Assembly (NCBI GenBank): GCA_003451715.1
Contig: DMJN01000263.1
Location: 1 to 8,558, forward strand
Reading direction: 5' to 3'
Length of the DNA stretch: 8,558 bases
Source: Gammaproteobacteria bacterium
Lineage (GTDB): Bacteria; Pseudomonadota; Gammaproteobacteria; Pseudomonadales; Pseudohongiellaceae
The position numbers were made by a program, and so were the translations under genes. The notes under the pieces are model-generated. The model was not told the origin of the DNA. It did no database searches and worked only from the letters and a program-made list of their open reading frames with translations. Below are positions 1-6,545 of the stretch, in pieces (the first letter of the stretch is position 1; every line of letters starts with the position of its first letter).

Positions 1-57
1 TAAGTAGCGGATATAGAAAACTAGGGGTGAGGGTCAAACACTAGGGTGACAAAAACA

Positions 58-80
58 TTTGGGGGTACTTTTGGGGGTAC
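58..80 (+). repeat. Tandem TTTGGGGGTAC direct repeat
   Basis: The 11-mer TTTGGGGGTAC occurs at 58-68 and again at 70-80, giving a 12-bp period. A reverse-complement fragment GTACCC lies at 141-146. Short tandem G-rich motifs of this kind are sometimes seen near integrase genes and island ends, where they could act as arm-type binding sites. That role is inference from memory; no recombinase gene is in the window. Confidence 0.6.
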
Positions 81-81
81 C

Positions 82-101
82 TTTATATTTAAGAATATAA
101 A
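82..101. repeat. AT-only inverted repeat
   Basis: TTTATATT (82-89) and AATATAAA (94-101) are perfect inverted arms separated by the four bases TAAG. The arms contain no G or C, so the hairpin would be weak and it is not a convincing terminator. It lies directly beside the GGGGGTAC repeats and could be an easily melted site or a protein-binding palindrome. Confidence 0.45.
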
Positions 102-165
102 TACCTATATATAACAATATCTTATGGACACTATTCAGTAGTACCCATAGCTACCATTCAAATCA

Positions 166-223
166 ATAGGTTAGGCACGATTCAGAAATCATCGCGCTCC
201 TGTGTCTAACCTATATCTAACCT
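166..223. repeat. TAGGTTAG / CTAACCTA repeat cluster
   Basis: ATAGGTTAG at 166-174 is the exact reverse complement of CTAACCTAT at 206-214; imperfect pairing extends a few bases on the inner side (TAGGCAC against GTGTCTA). A further direct copy, TCTAACCT, follows at 216-223. This could form a hairpin with a loop of roughly 20-30 nt or be a set of binding sites. No function can be assigned. Confidence 0.4.
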
Positions 224-323
224 GAAAACACCCGATTTTAGAAACCACCCAAAGTATCTGCTTTCGGCTACTTACTCAATCAGTCGATGCGAAACACTCG
301 CTATAAATCACTTGAAATCTCCT

Positions 324-408
324 TTTTCAACAGGTCTGTTGATTCGCGTTAAAAATTGACCCAACAAGATTGAGTAAAATCAGGACTTAGCGACATTTTC
401 AACAGGTC
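324..408 (+). repeat. 13-bp direct repeat TTTTCAACAGGTC
   Basis: TTTTCAACAGGTC is present at 324-336 and 396-408, start-to-start 72 bp, upstream of the peroxidase gene. The first copy is also the left half of an inverted repeat, TCAACA-N4-TGTTGA (327-342). The spacing is close to seven helical turns, so the pair could be a regulator operator acting on the downstream gene. No known regulator consensus was recognised. Confidence 0.4.
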
Positions 409-455
409 AAAAATCGATTACCAATATCGATAAATCGTATTACCTACGACTACAT

Positions 456-460
456 GGAGG
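456..460 (+). promoter_or_regulatory. Ribosome binding site of the cytochrome c peroxidase gene
   Basis: GGAGG at 456-460 lies 10 nt before the ATG at 471. It supports that ATG as the true start, which is also where the lipoprotein signal peptide begins. Confidence 0.75.
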
Positions 461-470
461 AAGAAATTCC

Positions 471-1517
471 ATGAAGAAATCTATCTGGATTCTAACAATT
501 CTGCTGCCCGTTATTTCGGCCTGTCAGCCAGTAGAGGAACAAATCACCCTATTAAGCAATGAACCAATGACGTTCGACCTGCCCCTGGGCATCGACGCAC
601 CTCCTCCAGTTCCAGAGAACAACCCGATGACACCGGCGAAGGTGGAACTGGGACGTCAACTCTTCTTCGATGGTCGATTGTCGTCAGACGGTACCATCAG
701 CTGTGCCACGTGCCACAATCCGGCCATGGGATTTACTGACGGTCGTGCCACGAGTATGGGCACGCAAGCGCAGGTGGGTGGGCGGAGTGCACCCAGTATC
801 ATCAACCTGGCCTATGCACAGGGTGGCATCTTCTGGGATGGGCGCGCAGCCAGCCTGGAAGAGCAGGCTATCGGGCCGATTGCAAACCCCATCGAAATGT
901 CTAACACGCACGAAAACGCGGTCGCCCGATTGAACACCATCCCGGGATACCGAGAACAGTTCGAGCATGTCTTCGGCTCTCCTGAGGTCACGATTGAAAA
1001 CGTTGGGAAGGCTATCGCGGCATTCGAACGGACCATCATCGATGGTAATTCACCCTGGGACAGGTTCATAAAGGGTGAGGCAAGTGCCCTGTCAGAAGAG
1101 GCCACCAGGGGTTGGGAACTGTTTCAGACCAAGGCACGCTGCATCCTTTGTCACGCCGGTCCCAATCTCACTACCAACCAATTCAATAATATCGGCGTTG
1201 GATTCGACAGACCCGAGCCTGACCTTGGGCGGTATGACTTCACCGGTGTCGAAGGAGATCAGGGGCGCTTCAAGACGCCAACTCTGCGTGCACTTCGCTA
1301 CACCAGCCCGTACATGCATGACGGCAGTGAGGCGACACTTGAGGATGTCATAGAATATTACAACCGGGGAGGCAACCCGAATCCTTACCTTGATGAATTG
1401 ATTATGCCGCTCGGACTCACCGAGCAGGAAAAGGCGGCCCTGCTGGCCCTGCTCGATGCCTTCGAGGGCGAGGGCTGGATGGTGACCGCACCGATTCAGC
1501 TACCGGAAGAACCCTGA
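471..1517 (+). CDS. Di-haem cytochrome c peroxidase family lipoprotein
   Basis: This 348-residue protein belongs to the bacterial di-haem cytochrome c peroxidase / MauG superfamily, whose classical members reduce hydrogen peroxide to water in the periplasm using electrons from c-type cytochromes. Two haem c attachment motifs are visible: CATCH at 78-82 and CILCH at 224-228. Family blocks include GRQLFFDGRLS (61-71), FWDGRA (121-126) and TPTLRAL...YMHDGS (269-286), where Met282 is the likely axial ligand found in peroxidases, whereas MauG has Tyr there. The N-terminus ends in a lipobox, ISAC, with Cys18 followed by Gln, so the mature protein is predicted to be an outer-membrane-anchored lipoprotein facing the periplasm. 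Length is typical. It converges on the DUF1566 gene and appears monocistronic. Whether it is a true peroxidase or acts on another substrate cannot be told from sequence; the family call is secure. Confidence 0.93.
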   Translation: MKKSIWILTILLPVISACQPVEEQITLLSNEPMTFDLPLGIDAPPPVPENNPMTPAKVELGRQLFFDGRLSSDGTISCATCHNPAMGFTDGRATSMGTQAQVGGRSAPSIINLAYAQGGIFWDGRAASLEEQAIGPIANPIEMSNTHENAVARLNTIPGYREQFEHVFGSPEVTIENVGKAIAAFERTIIDGNSPWDRFIKGEASALSEEATRGWELFQTKARCILCHAGPNLTTNQFNNIGVGFDRPEPDLGRYDFTGVEGDQGRFKTPTLRALRYTSPYMHDGSEATLEDVIEYYNRGGNPNPYLDELIMPLGLTEQEKAALLALLDAFEGEGWMVTAPIQLPEEP

Positions 1518-1527
1518 GCTTCGTAAA

Positions 1528-2979
1528 CTAGGGTGTTCCAGCGTCGCGCACCAGACGGACATAGTTGTAAATGCGGATAGCATCACCCTGTGGGCCGTGG
1601 CCGGTAGGATAGTCCGCGGGGTCTCCAGTCTTAGGGTCGCTACGCTGAGCACCTGCACCGTGAACATCTACCCAGTTATTGTTCATATAGCCCATCGAGC
1701 GTCCAAAATTTACATATGCGGCATTCGCTCCGGCTGATGTTGTCCAATTTGCGTGTGTGGTGCTGCTCCAGTAGGCGGGGTAATCCATATCACCTGCTTC
1801 ATTAGTGATGGCAGTGGAGTTGAATAAGGGGTCAATCGCGGCGGAGCCAGTTGTATCGGGAGAGCGCTGGTAATCAACAAGAGATTGCAGTTCTTTGGCG
1901 TTAGGTAAGCGCCAATCGCTATAGCCCAGGTAGCTGGAAGAGTTTTGCTGTTTAACCCAGTTCAGGGCTTCTTCCCAGTCGTAACCCATGGCGCTGTCAT
2001 CTTGTGCCCACATCAGATTGTTGGTGTGGTTAGTAATGCTTGTGTCACCGTTATCGGCGAAATCATTCTGGCCGTAGTTGGTATTTCCACGTACGCAGAT
2101 GACAAAGAAGGTTTTGTCTTGGCCAAATAGTGTCAGACCATAGCCCTTGATTCGCCCATCGGCAAAGTTTACGCCGAAGAGTGTGGCGCCACCTTCGTTG
2201 GCAGTATTGGAGACATACAGGTTGCTGGAGGCATATTGCGCATCAATAATACGCTCGCCGGCATTGGTGTCTCCATAGTCAAAGTCGAAATAATTAGTGT
2301 CGATGAAGGGGATCATATTTGATGTGTTGGTGCCTTCGTAGCCACTAGGGTCGGTACCAGTGAAGTCTATCAGCGAGTAAAGCTGCTTAATGCTGGGTAA
2401 CCGCCAATCGGTGCTGCCGGCCAGGATCAAATCTTCACAGTAAGCCTGAGCCTGGGCATAACTCAGCTTATCGGCAGCATCAATATCACTGTCACCGTCA
2501 GTGTCAGCGCTCTGTTGCCATACAAGACTGGTGATGTTATCGGTGATGGTCCCGTCTTGGTTATTAGTGTAAGTCGGTGTATTGCCGGTGAACTGTGCAT
2601 CCTGTCCAAAGAAATCCCCCCCTGCTGAAGGGCAGTCAATTTCTGAACCAGTATCGTTGTAGCACTTAATCTGGGATGTATCGACTACATCTGAAATTGT
2701 GATGAAGTCGCTCAATCCCCCAGCTTCAACAACACCTTCACCAAAGACTTCTCCATAAACATATACGGTATTTCCCGAGGTTGCGATATACGTATCCGTG
2801 TCAGCATAATAACGGCCTAAGTACTGGTCCAGCCCGAAGGTTTCCTGACCTGCAGGACTAAAAAACTGTGGATATGACTCCTCGACAAAATCGAAAAGCC
2901 TGTTCGAATTAGTCAGATTATCTGCAAAGGATGTGTTTACACAGAGTAGAAGTGTAAAAACTGCTGCGAGCTTCCTCAT
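1528..2979 (-). CDS. Secreted DUF1566 (Lcl_C) domain protein, two domain copies
   Basis: This 483-residue protein starts with a Sec signal peptide (residues 1 to about 19, cut near SFA|D). Residues about 27-92 form a small module, VEESYPQFF followed by GRYYADTDTYIA and a VYVYGEVFG strand, of a type I recall in secreted proteobacterial proteins. Two DUF1566/Lcl_C-type repeats follow, each with the hallmark DWRLP...KxLxSLxD: DWRLPSIKQLYSLID at 191-205 and DWRLPNAKELQSLVD at 355-369, each preceded by a short D/N-rich strand ending in LVW or LMW. The second repeat contains a YWSSTTH-type core (403-409), and the protein ends with YVRLVRDAG. Residues 159-170 (DTDGDSDIDAAD) resemble a calcium-binding EF-hand/dockerin loop. 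The domain relates to lectin-like or formylglycine-enzyme-like folds, and its function is unknown; an extracellular binding or adhesion role is inference. An AAGGAG site (2988-2993) lies 8 nt upstream of the ATG. Confidence 0.88.
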   Translation of the reverse strand: MRKLAAVFTLLLCVNTSFADNLTNSNRLFDFVEESYPQFFSPAGQETFGLDQYLGRYYADTDTYIATSGNTVYVYGEVFGEGVVEAGGLSDFITISDVVDTSQIKCYNDTGSEIDCPSAGGDFFGQDAQFTGNTPTYTNNQDGTITDNITSLVWQQSADTDGDSDIDAADKLSYAQAQAYCEDLILAGSTDWRLPSIKQLYSLIDFTGTDPSGYEGTNTSNMIPFIDTNYFDFDYGDTNAGERIIDAQYASSNLYVSNTANEGGATLFGVNFADGRIKGYGLTLFGQDKTFFVICVRGNTNYGQNDFADNGDTSITNHTNNLMWAQDDSAMGYDWEEALNWVKQQNSSSYLGYSDWRLPNAKELQSLVDYQRSPDTTGSAAIDPLFNSTAITNEAGDMDYPAYWSSTTHANWTTSAGANAAYVNFGRSMGYMNNNWVDVHGAGAQRSDPKTGDPADYPTGHGPQGDAIRIYNYVRLVRDAGTP

Positions 2980-2987
2980 TTGTAGTA

Positions 2988-2993
2988 CTCCTT
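2988..2993 (-). promoter_or_regulatory. Ribosome binding site of the DUF1566 gene
   Basis: On the minus strand AAGGAG at 2993-2988 sits 8 nt before the ATG at 2979. It is a strong Shine-Dalgarno match and fixes the start immediately before the signal peptide. Confidence 0.75.
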
Positions 2994-3121
2994 AATTCAT
3001 TTCATTCAGCTCCATTGTTATGATACGTAAGTTCATAGGAAAAACAGTCTATATATGCCCCCTTCTCTTTCTAACGCCGGTTTTTCTCGAAACTTGTAAG
3101 AAAACCAGAAAACCGAACGCC

Positions 3122-3805
3122 TTAAATCCAGCTTAGAGCATCTTCTATTATCTCGGATGCATTAGATCGCGAGCACTCTCCATGGGCAATCAACAGCTGT
3201 TCGGCATTCCACTCGATGACTTTTTCCCGCGCGGCGCGCGCTGGACTCCGACGAAGAAAGCTGGCTCGCCATTCTCGGGGAGTACTCCCATGCTCACCCA
3301 CCAGGCCGTCGAGTTTCATCAACATGCCCTTCCAGCCTGACATTTCCGACTCGGAATGTCGCTGTATGAGATCACAAATAATTGCGGTCCGCGATGGTCG
3401 ATGGAAGAACACAACTTCTTCCAGTGCCAGAGATCCACGAAAAACCACCTGATCAATATCCTTCGCCCAGGCAGAATCTGGCTCATCTTCGAGTTCCCCA
3501 TGAAATCGTAAGTCGGGTTTCTTGCTTGAGAGGCCAGGTGGTGCGTATAGACGAGCTTCAGGCCAATGTTCGGCCCATTCTTTCAAAAACAAATGGTGAA
3601 TTTTATTGGGTGAGACGATATGGCGAACCAGTCCTATAGCCTGCACCTCTTTTTCTAGTTCTGCAGTTAGCTTGACCGGGGACCAAACCCATACACTGCC
3701 ATCCGAGAGGCGCGCCAGTGCCATCCGAGTTGGATACGGAAAACCATAAAATGAGACGCAAGGTCCATCGGCGACGTAAAGAGATGTTCCGAACTCTAAT
3801 AGCAT
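3122..3805 (-). CDS. DUF4336 domain-containing protein
   Basis: The 227-residue protein matches the DUF4336 family over its whole length. Recognisable blocks are LYVADGP (9-15), TRMALARLSDGSVWVWSPV (26-44), the highly typical RHIVSPNKIHHLFL (61-74), PDLRFHGELEDEP (97-109) and LEEVVFFHRPSRT (128-140), with a late IAHGE (206-210). The His-rich PNKIHH segment and the strand order recall metallo-beta-lactamase-fold hydrolases, but no complete HxHxDH metal motif is present, so catalysis is uncertain. No signal peptide is seen, so it is likely cytoplasmic. The ATG at 3805 is chosen; a TTG two codons upstream is possible. There is no clear Shine-Dalgarno sequence, and the gene begins 24 bp after the pcm stop, so translation may depend on read-through or coupling from pcm. 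Substrate unknown. Confidence 0.82.
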   Translation of the reverse strand: MLLEFGTSLYVADGPCVSFYGFPYPTRMALARLSDGSVWVWSPVKLTAELEKEVQAIGLVRHIVSPNKIHHLFLKEWAEHWPEARLYAPPGLSSKKPDLRFHGELEDEPDSAWAKDIDQVVFRGSLALEEVVFFHRPSRTAIICDLIQRHSESEMSGWKGMLMKLDGLVGEHGSTPREWRASFLRRSPARAAREKVIEWNAEQLLIAHGECSRSNASEIIEDALSWI

Positions 3806-3829
3806 ACGCAAAGATGGTGAACTATGATT

Positions 3830-4558
3830 TTACCGTTCCTCCTCGCGGACCATGGGAACGAATCGTACGGGGATTGTTTGTCTCGTACTAACATTGCCTT
3901 CCCCGTCCTTCTCCAGAACAAGGAGATCCTGTCCCGACCGCCGGGGACCTACCGGGAGAATCATGCGTCCGCCGGGTTTAAGCTGCTCTACCAATTGCTG
4001 CGGTATCTCTTCCGGCGCCGCTGTAACAATAATTCCATCGAAAGGTGCCTCCTCCGGCCATCCTTGATAACCGTCGCCGACTCTCACTGTCACGTTATCG
4101 TATCCCAGACGATCCAGTATACCTTCTGCCCTTCTGCCCAATTCCGGTACAATTTCAATGCTATAGACCCAATCCACCAGCATGGACAGCACGGCAGCCT
4201 GATAGCCCGAGCCGGTTCCGATCTCCAGCACCACATGATGTTCTTCCGGCTGTAGCAGCTCGGTCATTAAGGCCACAATGTACGGCTGACTGATTGTCTG
4301 ATTGTTGCTGATGGGAAGGGGGCTATCAGAATAGGCCAGGGACCAGAGTGATTCCCTTATGAAGAGATGACGAGGGACCTCTTTCATGGAATCCAGAACT
4401 CGAGCATCTTCGACACCACGTGCCTCAATCTGTGTCTCGACCATCGCTACACGTTCGCCCAAGAAAGCATCAGGGTCAGAGAGCTGCGCTGTTGTTACTG
4501 CCGACAGACCAGATAGCAGAAGAAGACTTATAAGTTTAAGGAGAAGAATCGATCGCAT
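3830..4558 (-). CDS. pcm: Protein-L-isoaspartate O-methyltransferase with signal peptide
   Basis: This 242-residue protein transfers a methyl group from S-adenosylmethionine to L-isoaspartyl residues in damaged proteins, starting their repair. Diagnostic segments are VPRHLFI (61-67), the substrate-side ISQPYIVALMTELL (89-102), SAM motif I VLEIGTGSGYQ (110-120), and LKPGGRMILPVG (193-204) followed by a C-terminal VRFVPMV. The N-terminus (1 to about 24, MRSILLLKLISLLLLSGLSAVTTA) is a strong Sec signal peptide, so the enzyme is predicted to be periplasmic, unlike the cytosolic E. coli enzyme. The ATG at 4558 is preferred: GGAGGAGG lies 8 nt upstream, whereas the longer GTG start at 4576 would lie upstream of, and nearly on top of, that ribosome site. 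It is probably the first gene of a two-gene operon with the DUF4336 gene. Periplasmic SAM supply is an unresolved question for such proteins. Confidence 0.92.
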   Translation of the reverse strand: MRSILLLKLISLLLLSGLSAVTTAQLSDPDAFLGERVAMVETQIEARGVEDARVLDSMKEVPRHLFIRESLWSLAYSDSPLPISNNQTISQPYIVALMTELLQPEEHHVVLEIGTGSGYQAAVLSMLVDWVYSIEIVPELGRRAEGILDRLGYDNVTVRVGDGYQGWPEEAPFDGIIVTAAPEEIPQQLVEQLKPGGRMILPVGPRRSGQDLLVLEKDGEGNVSTRQTIPVRFVPMVREEER

Positions 4559-4566
4559 AATGTGAT

Positions 4567-4574
4567 CCTCCTCC
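4567..4574 (-). promoter_or_regulatory. Ribosome binding site deciding the pcm start
   Basis: GGAGGAGG on the minus strand (4574-4567) lies 8 nt from the ATG at 4558. Because it nearly abuts the alternative GTG at 4576-4574, it argues for the shorter protein that begins directly with the signal peptide. Confidence 0.75.
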
Positions 4575-4677
4575 ACCTCGACGAAGACTGCAATGGGTTG
4601 TCAGTAGATTCTTCGTAAATGCTGGATTCTGGGTACTCGAGCGTTTGCTTAGATTTAATAGAATGAAGGATAAGACG

Positions 4678-4705
4678 ATAATAAAGAACTCCCACAACTT
4701 GACAA
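4678..4705 (-). promoter_or_regulatory. Candidate sigma-70 promoter for pcm
   Basis: On the minus strand TTGTCA (4705-4700) and TATTAT (4683-4678) are separated by 16 bp; each matches the sigma-70 consensus at five of six positions. It would give a leader of roughly 110-120 nt. The leader contains a 7-bp inverted pair, ACGAAGA (4581-4587) and TCTTCGT (4610-4616). Prediction by eye only. Confidence 0.3.
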
Positions 4706-4709
4706 GCTA

Positions 4710-4737
4710 AAAACGTTTCCGCGGAAACGTTTTCTGT
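4710..4737. repeat. Palindromic element, intergenic copy A
   Basis: Positions 4710-4733 are a perfect 24-bp palindrome with half-site AAAACGTTTCCG, followed by the tail CTGT. A second copy lies at 6296-6323 inside the HNH gene; over 28 bp the two agree at 26 positions. The two differences (element positions 9 and 16) are partners in the palindrome, T-A here and C-G in the other copy, so symmetry is preserved. This copy lies between the divergent pcm and isomerase genes, directly after a TTGACA hexamer (4699-4704). The element has no stop codon in any of six frames. It resembles REP-like or Rickettsia-type palindromic elements in behaviour, not in sequence. Confidence 0.85.
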
Positions 4738-4793
4738 TGAACCGCTTAAAATCTACTCCCACCGTCCCCCTCTTGCTTGATAGAATCCACTTC

Positions 4794-5474
4794 ATGAAAC
4801 CAAGCACTCTGGATTTCTATTTCGATTACCTCTCTCCATTCGCCTTCTTCGCCTGGCGAGATATTGGGAAATTGTGCGAAAGAAATGATCTGAAGCTGAC
4901 ACCACATCCAGTAGTGTTTGGAAAGTTACTGGATCATTGGGGGCAACTTGGGCCGGCCGAAATTGCGCCCAAGCAAGATTGGGTTTCCCGCTATTGCCTG
5001 CGATACGCTGGCCTGCATGGTTTCGAATACAACCCACCCAAGTATCACCCATTCAATCCCCTTCCTGCATTACGGCTTTCATTAGTTGACGTTAGTGGCG
5101 AACAACAGCTGGCCGTTATACAGGAGCTGTTTGAGGCAGGTTGGACACGGGGGGAAGACTTGGGTGATGTAGATAATCTAATCGCCCTATTAGAGCAGGC
5201 GGGTATCGATACGGGAGGCCTTAAGCAGAAGATAACAGATCCTGACATCAAGAATGCACTCATTGCGGAAACCAGCAATGCGATAGCGAAAGGGGTGTTC
5301 GGAGTACCTACCATGATAGTCACCGATCAACTATTTTGGGGTAATGACCAATTTGAGCACATCCAACTGCTGCTCGATGGCAACGATCCGCTACACAAGG
5401 AAAAGCTGCATAACCTGAAATCCAGGCCTCGGATGATTGATCGGAAAAAATTTATAGACAAAGACAAGGGATAG
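4794..5474 (+). CDS. DsbA-family / 2-hydroxychromene-2-carboxylate isomerase-like protein
   Basis: The 226-residue protein has the thioredoxin-like fold with helical insertion shared by 2-hydroxychromene-2-carboxylate isomerases and kappa-class glutathione transferases. The N-terminal strand and active-site loop read DFYFDYLSPFAFFAW (7-21), with Ser14 in the position that activates glutathione in this family and no CxxC pair, so it is not a disulfide oxidoreductase. The C-terminal GVFGVPTMIV (167-176) contains the cis-proline loop, followed by FWGNDQ (181-186), the usual family ending. The middle GKLLDHWGQLGP and KQDWVSRYCLRYA segments match this family. The ATG at 4794 is preferred because the family begins here; a TTG at 4737 would add 19 non-conserved residues. 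No good Shine-Dalgarno site is seen. No aromatic-degradation genes are nearby, so the naphthalene-pathway name should not be taken literally; glutathione-dependent isomerisation or transfer is the safer call. Confidence 0.85.
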   Translation: MKPSTLDFYFDYLSPFAFFAWRDIGKLCERNDLKLTPHPVVFGKLLDHWGQLGPAEIAPKQDWVSRYCLRYAGLHGFEYNPPKYHPFNPLPALRLSLVDVSGEQQLAVIQELFEAGWTRGEDLGDVDNLIALLEQAGIDTGGLKQKITDPDIKNALIAETSNAIAKGVFGVPTMIVTDQLFWGNDQFEHIQLLLDGNDPLHKEKLHNLKSRPRMIDRKKFIDKDKG

Positions 5475-5567
5475 TAGCAACTGGACACCTCAAGACTCTG
5501 AGTGTAATGAGCGAGAGCTCCTAGCCACGGATTTAAACTCAATCCAATGGCACGCCCATTAACCCCA
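5475..5567. other. Convergent intergenic spacer
   Basis: These 93 bp separate the stops of the isomerase-like gene and the HNH gene. No clear GC-rich hairpin plus T-run was found for either direction. Confidence 0.5.
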
Positions 5568-6545
5568 TTACATCAACGCCGCCACCGCCAGATCATAATC
5601 CATCCGCTCTCCCCGCCACGCCGTAATCGCAGTTCGAGAATCGATCCGCAATCCCAACTCACCATTCTCAATTTCAATTGCCAATGACCCATCCGCCATC
5701 GGTTTCGACATCTCAAATTGAGGGTACAGAGCAACAGGAATTTGTTTTCCCTTAGCATCTGTAAACACCAGGTCCTCGTTAAGATGGGCAATGGAGTACA
5801 CACCCTCATGCAACAAGCGGTGATGTTGCCTGCAAAGCAGCAGTAGATTCTCCATGCTGGTCTCACCCCCATCGCACCAGTGATGAATGTGGCGTGCATC
5901 CACAAAGCGCGTCTCACAACAACCAGGAAAACGGCAACCTCGATCCCGCAATCTTAGTGCACGACGGATGGCCGGCGGGATGGTGCGGGTCTTGCGACCG
6001 ACGTTGAGTACATTGCCCGCCTCATCTTCCATGACGGTGACCTGACTGGCGTCGCAGGCGAGTCGTCTCGCCGTTGCCGGGGCTAGCGGCGTCTGGGATA
6101 GACCGTTGTCGAGACGGCAGACTGCCTCACGGTGGTCTGTGGAGAGATTGGCATCGAGATGCACCATAACCTGGTATTCATCGCCTCCCGTGAGCACACT
6201 CAGCCCTTCATTGAGCGTGGCAAGCGCCTGTTCGGACAGGGCCAGCAGCGCATCGGCGCGTCTCTGGGAGAAGGATGCTTTCGGCTCATCATCCAAAAAC
6301 GTTCCCGCGGGAACGTTTTCTGTGACTGCTTGTTGTTTCTCGGTAGTGTGTTGACCGCTCTCTGGTGACTTGCGATCCGCTTCCCAACTTTTTTGCATCA
6401 CCGCATCCAGGGCTTTGAGGAACACCGCCCCGTCTTCGGCTGTTAATCTACCTTTAAACACCAGCATGCCATCGTCGTCGTAATAATAGGAGAACTCCCG
6501 TGCCTGGTATTGGCTTTGCTGCCCCCACCGTGCTCGTTCCCACAC
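5568..6545 (-). pseudogene. DUF222/HNH endonuclease, C-terminal part after frameshift
   Basis: This frame encodes the second half of DUF222 and the complete HNH nuclease domain of the gene that begins at 7003. Residues are counted from the GTG at 6545. DUF222 continues through FSYYYDDDGMLVFKGRL (18-34) and SQRRADALLAL (93-103). The HNH domain shows the zinc-type CRFPGC (204-209), ARHIHHWCDGGET (217-229) and NLLLLCRQHHRLLHEG (233-248), so all catalytic and metal residues appear intact. Positions 75-83 (TENVPAGTF) are encoded by the palindromic element, placed in a linker between conserved blocks. The GTG at 6545 falls inside a conserved region and is not a credible native start, so without frame correction this part probably lacks its own initiation. 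The nuclease half has no internal stop, suggesting a recent break, a sequence error or continued selection. Confidence 0.85.
6296..6323. repeat. Palindromic element, copy B inside the HNH gene
   Basis: Positions 6296-6319 form a perfect 24-bp palindrome with half-site AAAACGTTCCCG, and CTGT follows at 6320-6323 as in copy A (4710-4737). On the minus strand the element is read in frame and adds the peptide TENVPAGTF to a linker of the DUF222-HNH protein. Relative to copy A it carries a paired C-G in place of T-A, keeping perfect symmetry. All six frames through it are stop-free, which would let it sit inside a gene without truncating it. Confidence 0.85.

Larger units (their letters stand above)
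1..470. other. AT-rich gene-free left flank with short repeats
   Basis: No convincing coding region is seen in either strand of this stretch; stop codons are frequent. It is clearly richer in A+T than the genes to its right. It holds a tandem GGGGGTAC motif (58-80), an AT-rich inverted repeat (82-101), a TAGGTTAG/CTAACCTA cluster (166-223) and a 13-bp direct repeat (324-336 and 396-408), each listed separately. An imperfect doublet, ACTAGGGGTGA at 20-30 and ACTAGGGTGA at 40-49, is also present. The density of short repeats could reflect the end of a mobile island or a recombinase-binding region lying just left of the window, but no integrase gene or att duplication is visible here, so that is only inference. 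Confidence 0.6.

Noticed and set aside
1..470. CRISPR array or origin from the repeats in the left flank
   Set aside because: Repeats are too short, too few and irregularly spaced for CRISPR, and no DnaA-box cluster or iterons were seen.
812..1353. Several 75-97-codon open frames on both strands within the peroxidase gene
   Set aside because: They are shadows of a gene with clear haem motifs and have no recognisable features of their own.
3824..4255. 143-codon plus-strand open frame
   Set aside because: It lies entirely antisense to the well-supported pcm gene and its translation shows no family features.
4710..4740. Palindrome followed by TTTT read as a rho-independent terminator
   Set aside because: The perfect palindrome leaves no natural loop, no gene ends just before it, and the second copy with the same T-run lies inside an open reading frame.
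4737..4793. TTG-initiated N-terminal extension of the isomerase-like protein
   Set aside because: The extra 19 residues are not part of the family fold, overlap the palindrome tail and lack a ribosome site; the ATG at 4794 begins exactly at the first beta strand.
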